Shown here one piece after another: positions 7,290 to 17,234 of a DNA stretch of 18,362 bases (position 1 is the stretch's first letter; every line of letters starts with the position of its first letter). The stretch lies in NCBI GenBank assembly GCA_000697455.1, contig JNET01032309.1, forward strand, positions 1-18,362, written 5' to 3'. The stretch comes from Basidiobolus heterosporus B8920. Taxonomy: Eukaryota > Basidiobolomycota > Basidiobolomycetes > Basidiobolales > Basidiobolaceae. The notes beneath the pieces are model-generated. The model saw only the letters and a list, made by a program, of their open reading frames with translations. It was not told where the DNA came from and did no database searches. Made by a program: the position numbers and the translations under genes.

Positions 7290-10200
7290 ATGGAACAACG
7301 TGAGAATAAATCCCATAGAGCACGTCAGGCCGGACCCAAGTCCAAGAAGGCCCGCCGTCAAAGTGACGAAAAGAGCAACCCTAAAGTAAGGCTTATTAAG
7401 TGCATACCGAATGTTTCTGGAAGGGCTTGTCCTTAATCAAACCACTTATTATTCTTTCTTCACCCATCATTTTTAAACTTAGGCATTTGCCTCTTTTTCT
7501 GGTCGTAAAGCGGAAAAAATCATTCGTAGAAATGCTGACCGTGACCAAAAGAAATTACATGTACCTTTGGTAGATCGTACCCCGATTGAAGCACCACCAG
7601 TTGTAGTTGCAGTAGTTGGACCACCTGGGGTAAGCATTTTTAAAGATACTCGCACATCTTTCCAACCAGTAGCTTATTGAATCCCTTTTTGTATTGAACG
7701 CATAGTCGGGAAAAAGTACCTTGATCAAATCTCTTGTTAAAAAATACACCAAACACAACTTGACTGAGATCAAGGGACCCATCACCGTGATTTCTGGAAA
7801 GAAACGTAGACTAACCTTCATCGAGTGTACCAACGACATGAACGCTATGATTGATATTGCCAAAGTAGCGGATTTAGTGCTACTCATGATCGACGCATCA
7901 TTCGGCTTTGAAATGGTAATGATTTACTGGGATGTGATGGACTAGGAATCTGTTTACTGAGATCTCGTTTATCTTCATAGGAAACCTTTGAATTCCTCAA
8001 CGTTCTTCAAGCTCATGGATTCCCCAAGATCATGGGTATCTTGACGCATCTGGATAAATTTCGGGACAACAAGAAGCTACGTAAAACCAAGAAAAGATTG
8101 AAGAACAGATTCTGGACCGAAATTTACCAAGGTGCCAAATTGTTCTATCTTTCCGGTGTGATCAATGGAAGGTATCCAAACACCGAGATTATGAATCTCT
8201 CCAGATTCATCTCGGTCATGAAGTTCCGTCCTTTGATCTGGAGAAATACTCATCCATACTTGTTGGCTGATCGTATTGAGGACATCACCGATCCGGAAGA
8301 AGTTCGCCAGAATCCCAAGATCGACCGTGATGTCACTCTCTACGGTTACCTTCGCGGTACAAACTTCAAGCAGGGAATGAAGGTTCACATACCTGGGTCC
8401 GGTGATCACGTGGTGGAGGAGATCGATATTTTGAATGACCCTTGCCCACTCCCCGAAAAGGTGCGCAAGAGTTTAAGCGAAAAGCAGAAGCTTATCTACG
8501 CACCAATGTCAGATGTAGGCGGTATTATGTACGATAAAGATGCTGTCTACATCAACATTCCTGGAAGTTTCACCAAGAAGAGTCAGTATGCCCACGATGA
8601 AGATGCGGAGCAGGAAGATGTCCAGGTTGAATCTGGTCCTGGTGAAAAGATGGTAATGAACCTTCAAGATGCTGAAGATACTTTGGAGGATCAATTGAAG
8701 CAAAGCGAATTGAGACTCTTCTCAAACTCTGCGCCTATGAAGGCTGATTCTATTGCTACCCATGGCCCCACAGAATCATTGGAAGAGGATGAGAATGGCA
8801 GAGTTAGAAGAAGAGCCGTATTCGGTGATGCTGATGAAGAAGGAGAGAACTCTGATGAGGCAGAAGACGATGATGAGGAGGAGGACGATGAGGATGAGGC
8901 ATACGAGTCTGACGAACAGGGCCAAGGTAGACGTGCAGCGATCAAGGACTACACAGGAACCAAGAAACATCCCGACTCTGATGACGATAAGGAAGAAGAG
9001 ATAGCGTTTGCTGAAAGTGACAGTGATTTGGGTGAACTCAGTAACGAAGAGGATTCGGACTTCGAAGAGCTTGATGGAACCTTGAGATGGAAATCTGATT
9101 TGGTCGAAAAAGCCAAAAGTTCTTTCTATGAAAAAAGAAGAACCAACTTGATGCAACTGGTCTACGGTGACAAAGATCCTGAACTCATCTACAACGGTGA
9201 AGTTAGTGAAGAAGAGAACCTGAGTGAGGAAGCTGATAGTGATGATGATGATGATCTATTCACTGTCAAGAAAGCTCCCAAGGCCGCCGTCGAATCTGCC
9301 CTCACCGATTCATGTAAGATGAGTCTTGTTCCAGAAGATGACCTTGCCCAATGGGAGGATGATGACGCCCTGGACTCGATTCGGGATAGATTTATCACTG
9401 GTAGTCTCGAGGACGAGAACCAGGAAAATGCCGCACAAAATCCGGACGATGAAGAGGAAGTATATGGAGATTTCGAGGATCTAGAGACTGGTGAAGTTGT
9501 CCAAGCACCAGAAGCTGAGGAGGAGAAGTCCCCCGAGGAAATGGAAAGAGACGCCATTGCCAAGAAGAAGGAAGAGCTCAAGAAAAAGTTCAATGCTGAG
9601 TATGATGGAGATGAAGACGAAGACAAGGGCGATTTCTACGAAGAAGCCAAGGAGGCGATTGCTAAACAACTTCAACTCAATCGGGAAGAATTTGAGGATG
9701 ACGATCCCCTCGTTCGTGCTCAAGTGGAAGGTTTCCGTGCGGGTACCTATGTACGTATGGTGTTCAAAAAAATGCCATGCGAGTTTGTGCAATACTTTGA
9801 TCCCGTGTATCCGGTCATCGTTGGTGGTTTGTTATCAAACGAAGAAAACTTCGGGTTCATTCAAGTGCGTATCAAGCGTCATCGCTGGCACAGAAAGATC
9901 CTTAAGACCAACGATCCTTTGATCTTTTCCCTTGGTTGGAGACGCTTCCAATCCATGCCCATCTACTCACTGGATGATCGTATTCGTAATAGAATGCTGA
10001 AATACACACCAGAGCACATGCATTGTCTGGCCACTTTCTATGGACCTATCACTCCACCCAATACCGGTTTCTGTTGTGTTCAATCTGTTTCCAAGACCAC
10101 TCCCAACTTCCGAATCTGCGCCACCGGTGTTGTCCTCGATATTGACCATTCGGTAGAGATCGTGAAGAAATTGAAATTGACAGGTGTTCCTTACAAGGTC

Positions 10201-10938
10201 CACAAAAACTCCGCCTTCATCAAGGACATGTTCACATCAGCCCTTGAGGTGGCCAAATTTGAAGGAGCCCACATACGGACAGTCTCTGGTATTCGCGGTC
10301 AAGTTAAGAAGCCTTTGGCCAAACCAGATGGTCACTTCCGAGCAACCTTTGAAGATAAGGTTTTGATGAGTGACATTGTATTCTTACGTGCCTGGTATCC
10401 AATCAAGCCACGTAAATTCTACAATCCAGTCACTTCACTTCTTCTTTCTTCCAAGAAGACATGGCAAGGAATGAGACTAATCTCCGAGATTAGACACGCT
10501 CAAAACATCGCCACACCATCCAATCCCGACTCTCATTACAAGGACATCAACAGAGAAGTTCGTAAATTCAACCCTCTCAAGGTTCCCAGACAACTACAAT
10601 CCGAACTGCCATTCTCCTCCAAGCCTAAACAATTGGCTAAACAGAAGCGACCAGGACTGCTCCAAAGAAGAGCTGTCGTTCTTGAGCCTCACGAGAAGCG
10701 CATCTACTCACTCATGCAACAAATCCAGACACTCAAGAAAGATAAGGATCGCAAGCGTAAGATCAAGCAAGCCGAGCGCAAGGAAGTACACAAGAAGAAG
10801 GTCGCCAAGGAAGAAGAGAAATACAACGAAAGACAGAAGAAAGAGAGAAGAGAGTACTTCAAGAAGGAAGGACTGGCACAAAAACGTACGGCCGCCCAAG
10901 CCGCGGGGCGGTACGCTAAGAAATCCAAAACCGAGTAA
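7290..10938 (+). CDS. BMS1: Ribosome biogenesis GTPase Bms1
   Basis: Bms1 is a nucleolar GTPase of the 90S/SSU processome. It works with the cyclase-like protein Rcl1 in 18S rRNA maturation and 40S assembly. Exons are 7290-7385, 7483-7629, 7706-7915 and 7981-10938, giving 1136 residues, close to yeast (about 1180). The start reads [15 protein letters not shown]. The GTPase domain has the P-loop GPPGSGKST (78-86), which is split by intron 2 between GPPG and SGKST, then [12 protein letters not shown] and THLD (173-176). An AARP2CN domain follows (about 240-320). A long acidic middle (densest about 432-467) is typical. The C-terminal RIBIOP_C domain (about 726-973) includes [20 protein letters not shown] and [19 protein letters not shown]. 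The tail is a Lys/Arg-rich helix with likely nucleolar targeting. All four exons join in frame. The GTPase segment [16 protein letters not shown] resembles animal Bms1 more than budding yeast, as I recall those sequences. Confidence 0.97.
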
Positions 10939-10950
10939 TTCAAGACGAAG

Positions 10951-10964
10951 ATTGGATATCCAAT
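10951..10964. repeat. 14-bp perfect palindrome after BMS1
   Basis: ATTGGATATCCAAT is self-complementary and starts 13 nt after the BMS1 stop codon. It has no loop, so an RNA hairpin role is doubtful. Confidence 0.5.
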
Positions 10965-11036
10965 GTATAATACCAATTCTACTATTATATTACATCATGT
11001 TGATCTTGACCAAACACCGGTTCTTTTTCCTTAGCC

Positions 11037-11168
11037 AACCCTAACCCTATCCCTGATTCATTCATATATGCCATGCCATAACTCCTTACTTTAGATGTTA
11101 TATAAATATATAGCCCGTAGTCGAAAGCCCTCTCTTTCACCTTCCACCTTTCTACACTCAATAATAAA
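11037..11168 (+). promoter_or_regulatory. Promoter-like block: telobox, TATA box, CT-rich tract
   Basis: AACCCTAACCCTATCCCT (11037-11054) is followed by TATATAAA (11099-11106), then a CT-rich stretch (about 11130-11158) and AATAAA (11163-11168). The first ATG downstream opens only eight codons. The order telobox, TATA, short gap resembles promoters of fungal snoRNA genes, which Tbf1 is known to regulate in yeasts. I could not identify a snoRNA after it: no convincing C/D or H/ACA boxes. It may be chance, or simply BMS1 3' UTR, for which the AATAAA would be the only exact poly(A) signal nearby. Confidence 0.25.
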
Positions 11169-11215
11169 TAATAGAGATGACCCAACAGCCCAAGCAATTG
11201 TGAACGAAACAAAGC

Positions 11216-11221
11216 TTTATT
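11216..11221 (-). terminator. Poly(A) signal for the SR gene transcript
   Basis: TTTATT on the plus strand is AATAAA in the SR sense, about 370 nt after the SR stop codon and past the small ORF at 11380-11523. It would make both part of one transcript. Confidence 0.4.
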
Positions 11222-11379
11222 TACTAATAATCTTAATCACTTAATACACCGGATAATTCGATAGGTACATAGGCAATGAATAGATCGTTTGAATGGATCG
11301 CTAACCTAACCAAGAGCACCTCGTCTAAATGCTGACTGAAGTATCAAACTGTAAGAACAACTGAAGGTAAAATAATAAA

Positions 11380-11523
11380 TCAAAATAGAAAATCCCTTTC
11401 AAATCCCTTCCAACGATGGAAAGTGTTAGTAGATGTAGAAGCTATGGAAGCAGATGGTGATCCATTGGCAGAGATGTTAATTGCGGAAGGTTGCTTCCTA
11501 AAAATGGTTCTTTTTCTTTTCAT
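11380..11523 (-). other. Possible 47-codon ORF downstream of the SR gene
   Basis: ATG at 11523-11521 opens a 47-residue frame ending in TGA at 11382-11380. It begins MKRKRTIFRKQPS, continues with a Ser/Ala/Thr-rich stretch and ends GFERDFLF. The composition looks protein-like, with few rare residues, but I recognise no family. It starts 68 nt after the SR stop on the same strand, so it may be 3' UTR, an alternative last exon, or a separate small gene. No promoter of its own is evident. Confidence 0.2.
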
Positions 11524-11591
11524 GTTAAATTTAATCGATCATACAATTGCTTAATTTTGGTGAAGAAAATGAATGATTGAGATAGACTTAA

Positions 11592-12745
11592 CTAATCTCT
11601 AGGGGACCGAGATGGGCTACGAGATGCGCTGCGAGATGCGGGACGTGCATCTGGTGAAGCTTCGCGGTCATTTCTAGGTGAACGGGAGCGCTCGGCTTCA
11701 CGTCTAGGTGAGCGAGAACGGCTACGAGAGCGCTCGTCATCACGTTTGGGTGAGGGAGAACGAGAGTAATCCCGCTTGGGTGAACGTGAACGAGAATAAT
11801 CACGCTTAGGTGAGCGGGAATCATCCCCATTACGTCTAGGAGAAGGTGAGCGAGAGTCTAGGCGCTTGGGAGAACGGCTACGAGAGCGGGAGACGTCATC
11901 ACGTCTTGGGCTACGGGAACGAGAACCATCGTCTCTGGGCTTGGGAGAGACGGAGCGTTCATCCTTAGGTCTAGGAGAGCCAGAGCGGGAGTCGCGCTTG
12001 GGGGAACGGGAGTCGTCACGTCTGGAAGATCTTCTACCACGGCGTGGGGATCTTGAGCGAGATTCGGAACGGGGGCGTCTACGATCTCTTCTGGGGGATC
12101 TTGATCTAGAGTGGCTGCCTCTTCTCCTATGGTAGAAATGGTCGGTTAATTATTTGTCACAAAAATATTCAATGGAATAATTACACACCTAGGGCTTCTG
12201 GAACCTCTTCTAGAGTTACGGCAATCACGAGCCCAATGTCCTGTATGAGTGTTCGAATAATGTTAATAATATATCTCTATTGTGATATCATGAGGCTTTA
12301 ATCCTGACCTTCACGTCCGCAACGGAAACATTCGTTCTCGCTGGAGCGACGAACAGCGCCTTTAGCAAACTCAACTACGATACGTGCGCCGTTGAAACGC
12401 ATACCATCGCAACCGCGAAGAGCATCTTCAGCATCGCGTCTATCGTCATACTCTACAAAACCATAACCTGAACACAAAGCAGATTAATTTTCCGACCAAT
12501 ATACAACGAATAATTAAGGGAGTATTTACAGTGAGTGGTTCCCCTCTATCGAATGTTCAGTAGAATAGTTTTAAAGGAAAGAAATCATTGGTAAGTTCAA
12601 ACAGATTCGACACGTTGCTCAGAAAAGGACCAAGATTTACCTTGACATCGCATCTAACGATCTTTCCATACTTGTAGAAGATATCCTCAAGTTCGGAAGA
12701 ACGAGTATCACTGGGTAAACGACCAACAAATAATTGAGTGCTCAT
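11592..12745 (-). CDS. SR splicing factor with one RRM and one CCHC zinc knuckle (SRSF7/9G8-like)
   Basis: This is a nuclear pre-mRNA splicing regulator of the SR family. Exons on the minus strand are 12641-12745, 12530-12545 (microexon), 12309-12467, 12189-12240 and 11592-12126; introns are 62-95 nt. The product is 288 residues. The RRM (about 4-77) has RNP2 LFVGRL (5-10) and RNP1 around YGFVEY (42-47). A CCHC knuckle follows, with C87, C90, H95 and C100 in [14 protein letters not shown], interrupted by intron 3 at G94. The rest is an RS domain of SRSP[KR]RD-type repeats, the substrate of SR kinases in relatives, ending in [10 protein letters not shown]. The knuckle suggests the SRSF7/RSZ branch. 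An alternative without the microexon extends exon 1 by 10 nt to a weaker GTCCTT donor at 12630; it gives 286 residues and also keeps frame. Splicing must be confirmed at that point; the rest is firm. Confidence 0.9.
12530..12545 (-). other. Probable 16-nt microexon in the SR gene
   Basis: AGGGGAACCACTCACT is flanked by CGATAG on its 5' side and GTAAAT on its 3' side. Including it between K35 and the YGFVEY exon restores the frame and inserts R-G-T-T-H-C in the loop before RNP1. Without it, the strong GTAAAT donor of exon 1 joins out of frame to the next exon. Confidence 0.6.
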
Positions 12746-13159
12746 TTGAAAGTGTATCTGGAAGAAATATGGGAAAGAATATATAAACTATTAAAATATA
12801 AAGAAGCGAAAACTAAAGCACACCGGTTGAATTGGCTATGTTCAGTACTAACAAATAAGTGGCGAAGAAAAAAACTGAAAGAACCACAACGTTTAAGTCT
12901 CTCGAATTATCGAGTTTTTTACTCTTTGCTCTTTTGATCCCTTACTCGTCCAAATACGGGTATAATTTTTTTTCATTCCCTAGATTTTCCAGTCACCCTT
13001 CGTCAACCCATGTCACGTGACTTTCAACGCGTCGGATCTCCCTGCTTCTCGAAAATTCGGATTGTTTATCGTCCAGAAATAGCGGATGGAAACGATGGAG
13101 ATTATCGTTCATGGACAGAATGATGTCAAAATGACGAGCGATTAATCACAAGTCAGATG
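12746..13159. other. SR upstream region and spacer to AspRS, with a GTCACGTGAC site
   Basis: No gene is seen between the SR start and the AspRS 3' end. GTCACGTGAC at 13012-13021 is a perfect palindromic E-box (Cbf1/USF type), 267 bp before the SR ATG. On the minus strand the bases before that ATG form a pyrimidine-rich run ending in TTCCAG, a possible acceptor for a 5'-UTR intron, but I found no clear donor. Confidence 0.45.
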
Positions 13160-13165
13160 TTTATT
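13160..13165 (-). terminator. Poly(A) signal of the Asp-tRNA synthetase gene
   Basis: TTTATT on the plus strand is AATAAA in the gene's sense, about 40 nt after its stop codon. Confidence 0.6.
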
Positions 13166-13205
13166 TATATAACACAGAGATAAGGGTAAATAATGAATGG
13201 TTAAT

Positions 13206-14840
13206 TTATGGCTCAAGACGCTTAGGGTCACGAGGGAACATGCATGATTTACGAATATTACCCAAGTTGAGGTACAACATGATAACACGTTCCATACCAA
13301 CACCACCACCGGCGTGAGGAGGAGCGCCGTGGCGGAAGGAGTTGATGTAAGATCTGATGGTCTCCGGGTCAGCTCCGGCAGCAGCGGCTCTCTCCTCGAG
13401 GTAGTCGGGGTCGTGGATACGCTGGGCTCCGGACATGATCTCTTCACCACGAATGAAGAAGTCGTAGGAGTTGGAGTATCCAGGTCTGGAGGGATCGGGC
13501 ATGGTGTAGAAGGGACGAACGGCAAGGGGGAATTTATCCAACATGTAGAAGTCGGTGCCATACTTCTCCTTGACAAGCTTTCCGAGGAAACGCTCGTTCT
13601 CGGTAGTGAGATCTTCAAAGTCGCCCATCTCGACCCCGTTCTCACGGAGCAAGGCAACGGCATCCTTGTATTCAAGTCTGAGTGGCTTGGGTGGGTACTC
13701 AATCTCCTCGAATGGATATTGGCGTTTGATGGTCTCGATCTCAGCACGATATTGGGTCTTGAGGCCATCAAAGATGTAGGTGAAAAGATCACCAATGAGA
13801 TACATCACTTCATGGTAATGCTCTTCGAAGGCCATCTCGAGATCTAAGCCAATGAACTCAGTCATGTGTCTATGGGTATTGGAGTTCTCAGCTCTGAAGA
13901 CTGATCCAATTTCGAACACTCTCTCGAAGTCACCGCACACGCACATTTGCTTGAAAAGCTGGGGAGATTGAGCAAGGAACGCTTCCCCCTTGAAGTAGGA
14001 AACCTTGAAAACGTTGGCTCCTCCCTCGGAGGCTGCTCCGATAATCTTGGGGGTGTGGATTTCAACGAACTCCTTGTTGGTCAAGAATTCACGGAAAAGT
14101 CTGCACACACCAGATTGAATGCGGAAAATCGCCTGATTAGTGATGGTACGAAGATCGATAATACGGTTATCAAGTCTGGTATCAAGGTTGACACGGCTGA
14201 ATTGAGCTCCCTCTTGGGCAAAAGCCTCCTCAGGTCTAGAAGCATCTTCAAGAGTGAAGGGAAGTCTGGCAACTGCCTCACTGACAATCCACAATTGCTC
14301 GATGGCAAGCTCGACATCTTGAATGGTGCAGCTCTTGACTGATTCAGCGGCCTTAACGATCTTGGCTTCAATCAAAACGATAGATTCAGCAGGAATGGAA
14401 GTGGCGAACTTGACCATTTGCTTGCTGATTTGTTGGTCATCAGCAGAAACGAGAGCTTGAATAGTGGAGTTACGTTGTCTGAGCATAAAGAAGCACAACT
14501 TAGAACCGGTAGCACGAGCGGTTTGAACACGAGCCCTGAAGTGGATAGTTTCACCAGCACGCTCGGCCTTGATATCCTCAATACGCTCTCTACGTTGATT
14601 AGTTCTTTCTTGTGATTGGTTCATGGGTAATTTGCCATATTTGCCCTTTGAGCAATCAGTAGCATTAGCTTCTCTAGCAGCTTTCTCGGCAGCAAGTCTA
14701 GCAGCGGTCTCTTGCTTTCTTCTTTCTTTCTCTTGTTCCTTCTCAAGCTTCTTCAAAGCCTTCTTGGAGAGAGGTTTACCTTCCTCGTCCAAAATAACTT
14801 TATCAAGCTGTTCAGTGACCTTTTCGACGTTTTCCGACAT
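13206..14840 (-). CDS. DPS1: Aspartyl-tRNA synthetase, cytosolic
   Basis: This class II synthetase charges tRNA-Asp with aspartate, using ATP, as a cytosolic dimer. It has 544 residues in a single exon. The N-terminal Lys-rich helix (about 24-60, [20 protein letters not shown]) matches the tRNA-binding extension of the yeast enzyme and argues for the cytosolic form; there is no mitochondrial presequence. The OB-fold anticodon-binding domain covers about 97-195. The catalytic domain has motif 1 around 238-265 (ending EIHTPKI), the aspartate-pocket segment QSPQLFKQ (291-298), motif 2 [15 protein letters not shown] (315-329, R316 contacting ATP) and motif 3 [12 protein letters not shown] (513-524, R518). 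The C-terminus [10 protein letters not shown] is typical. The first ATG is used; its context and the conserved extension support it. It is divergent from the CDP-DAG synthase gene and lies upstream of, in the same direction as, the SR gene. Confidence 0.98.
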   Translation of the reverse strand: MSENVEKVTEQLDKVILDEEGKPLSKKALKKLEKEQEKERRKQETAARLAAEKAAREANATDCSKGKYGKLPMNQSQERTNQRRERIEDIKAERAGETIHFRARVQTARATGSKLCFFMLRQRNSTIQALVSADDQQISKQMVKFATSIPAESIVLIEAKIVKAAESVKSCTIQDVELAIEQLWIVSEAVARLPFTLEDASRPEEAFAQEGAQFSRVNLDTRLDNRIIDLRTITNQAIFRIQSGVCRLFREFLTNKEFVEIHTPKIIGAASEGGANVFKVSYFKGEAFLAQSPQLFKQMCVCGDFERVFEIGSVFRAENSNTHRHMTEFIGLDLEMAFEEHYHEVMYLIGDLFTYIFDGLKTQYRAEIETIKRQYPFEEIEYPPKPLRLEYKDAVALLRENGVEMGDFEDLTTENERFLGKLVKEKYGTDFYMLDKFPLAVRPFYTMPDPSRPGYSNSYDFFIRGEEIMSGAQRIHDPDYLEERAAAAGADPETIRSYINSFRHGAPPHAGGGVGMERVIMLYLNLGNIRKSCMFPRDPKRLEP

Positions 14841-15353
14841 ACTTCAAATAAGAGCCAACAGTTGTATTCCCATTGTTAGCACGCATATCTTTATAGTGGA
14901 AAGTTTTTTTTTAATCCTGGGAATCTTTTTTCAGGGAGTTTTCCTAATTTGCATGAAATGCTATATATATACGGTATATATTAGCTTGTGAATGCCGATG
15001 GATTTGTATAGATTGGGTCGGAATTTGCGGGATTTCGAAGAAGTCTGGATATTCCCGATTATTTAGCACTGGAGTCTAGTAATCATAACGTCATGATACA
15101 GTTGTAGAACGTTATATAATGGATTGAATCCACTTAAACCAACATCATATAATACACTGGCCCAGGCTTGAAGTGATCATCAATAATTTGATGAGCAGTT
15201 CGAATTGCTATCCAATAAATTTCTCAATTCCTCCTGGCCTGTACGATCTTTGAACAAATAAAATTAGATTTATTCGTTGGATTTACGGGTCAATTCAACG
15301 GGATTTTCGAAGTTGTTCTTTTTCCGCTACAGGAATCCTTTGGAAAACCAAGT
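14841..15353. promoter_or_regulatory. Divergent intergenic region of AspRS and CDP-DAG synthase genes
   Basis: These 513 bp separate two start codons and should hold both promoters. A 17-nt palindrome, ATATATAC-G-GTATATAT (14965-14981), lies about 125 bp before the AspRS ATG and could supply a TATA element. A CT-rich tract (about 15316-15330) precedes the CDP-DAG synthase start. Short open stretches on the minus strand at about 15160-15270 have a faintly protein-like composition, but no start, splice pair or family match supports a gene. Confidence 0.45.
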
Positions 15354-17234
15354 ATGGTAAAACGTCGTAAGAATCATAGAAGTTCGGAAAACCTCAGAGC
15401 TGAAAATGGCTCAGCTACTGTGGAGCAAAGCGGCGCCATGAATGGGAACACTAAGAGAGAGGTATTACGGGTTTACTTTCGTATTCTTATGCTGACGATG
15501 GCCACGTATGACTTCCATCTATCCATACCATTCCAGTTATACTCCCTTAGGGAAGGTTATGTTCGTTGCACCTCATCCCGATTTTTCTTTTAATTCTTAG
15601 GAAGAGACACCTAGTTTACTGATAGATCAATCTGCCGACAAGAAATGGAAGAACTGGTGGGTAAGAACCACGTGGACCATAATCATGATCAGTGGGTTTT
15701 TTATGATTATCGCGTCCGGACATTTGTATGTGGTGATATTCGTTATGCTCCTACAAAACCTTGTGTTCAAGGAGGTTATCAGCCTTTCTCATGAGCCCAA
15801 CAAAGAAAGAAAACTTCCTTGGTTCCGTGCCTTATACTGGTAAATATTTTACCGAATATTGGTTATCAAGGTGAACATGAGGGTAAACTAAAAGTTTGTT
15901 TTGTCAGGTATTCTTTGTTGACAACCAATTACTTCCTTTATGGCGAATCTATCATCTATTACTTTAAAAGATCAGTTCTTGTGGATGCATTTTTACTACC
16001 ACTTGCGACCTACCATCGATTCATCTCCTTCATGCTCTATTGCTTTGGTAAGCTTATTTGAGCGATTTTTTTTAAAAACACCCATTGTTAACCTCTCCGG
16101 TGCTGTTTAGGATTCGTTTGGTTCGTTACCAACCTCAAGAAAGGCCATTATAAGTTCCAATTTAAACAATTTGCCTGGACTCATATGGCTTTGTTGCTCG
16201 TTTGTTTCCAAAGCCACTTTATCATCAACAATATCTTTGAAGGCATGATCTGGTTTTTCTTGCCAGTTGCCCTGGTTATTTGCAATGACATCTTCGCATA
16301 TATCTTTGGATTCTTCTTCGGCCGTACTCCATTGATTAAGTTGAGTCCTAAGAAGACAGTAGAAGGATTTATTGGTGGATGGATCTCTACAGTGATCTTC
16401 GCTTTTATGGTAACCGACTTTGCTTTTATTACGTTTATTTCTAGCCATGGGACTGACCAAAAGTGACCCGCTTTTTATGTATGGATAGTTTTCAGTGGTT
16501 TTGATCAAATCTAAGTACATGTGTTGCCCAGCAGAGAACTTCTCCACCAGCGCATTTAGTGATGTCCAGTGCGATTTGAATCCGGTATTCATCCCAGTTG
16601 AATACAAACTTAAACCATGGATGTTCCGATTACTTTATCATTTGGTAGGTTCTCCTCCCTTTTTATAACTTACCGGGGTTTACTAACTGCGATCACGCTC
16701 TAGTTCCGTACCGAGATTCGTCATGTCTACATTGCACCACTTCAATTACACGCTTTTGTCATGGCATCGTTTGCTTCATTGATTGCTCCTTTCGGTGGTT
16801 TCTTTGCTAGCGGATTGAAGCGTGCATTCAACATCAAGGTTAGAAATTTACACAGTTAGGATCAGAACTAAGACGAAGTCCTTGTTAACCGAGAGAAACC
16901 AATTTTAGGACTTTGGTGATTCAATTCCAGGCCATGGTGGGATTACAGATCGTATGGATTGCCAATTTCTTATGGGCTTCTTTTCCTACATGTACTACCA
17001 AAGCTTTATCAAGGTTTGTGCACTTTTGCATTTGTATCTTTTTGGAATGGTTCTCTAAAGAGTATTTGTATATAGACGGTGGCCACCAGTTCCATCGTCA
17101 TCCTTCAAGATGTCATTAACAACCTGTCCGTCAATGATCAAGTTGACTTGTATATGAATCTACAAGAGTATCTGGTTGGTCAAGGACTTTTATCTGAGAA
17201 AGTGATAGAATGTACGCAGGCACTCTTAAGCTAG
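15354..17234 (+). CDS. CDS1: Phosphatidate cytidylyltransferase (CDP-diacylglycerol synthase)
   Basis: This integral ER-membrane enzyme makes CDP-diacylglycerol from phosphatidate and CTP, the precursor of phosphatidylinositol, phosphatidylserine (in fungi) and cardiolipin. Eight exons: 15354-15461, 15601-15839, 15908-16047, 16111-16409, 16489-16644, 16704-16838, 16909-17013 and 17076-17234. All join in frame, giving 446 residues (yeast Cds1 is about 457). A soluble polar N-terminus (1-55) precedes several hydrophobic segments, the first pair about 61-93. Conserved blocks are [17 protein letters not shown] (about 221-237), [12 protein letters not shown] (241-252) and the cytidylyltransferase signature KR at 353-354 followed by [18 protein letters not shown] (359-376), which carries the acidic metal and CTP-binding residues D373 and D376. 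Intron 6 splits that signature after K359. Intron 5 contains a perfect TACTAAC branch site at about 16681. It is shown by sequence to be the eukaryotic Cds1 type rather than the Tam41 type. Confidence 0.96.

Noticed and set aside
7916-7980. BMS1 intron 3 as a possible C/D snoRNA host (GTGATGG and CTGA words).
   Set aside because: The C box is imperfect, the intron is only 65 nt, and the spacing leaves no room for guide and terminal stem.
8691-9626. Ser-rich open frames antisense to the BMS1 acidic region.
   Set aside because: Shadow frames: the complement of GAA/GAT-rich Asp/Glu codons reads as serine and phenylalanine runs.
10985-11212. 75-codon minus-strand frame between BMS1 and the SR gene.
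   Set aside because: It covers the telobox/TATA block, shows no domain or conserved composition, and has no splice or promoter support.
15160-15270. Protein-like minus-strand stretches (for example a frame containing DRTGQEELRNLLD after a possible acceptor).
   Set aside because: No upstream exon or start can be found. The expected upstream position overlaps the CDP-DAG synthase leader, and both strands look similarly protein-like by chance.
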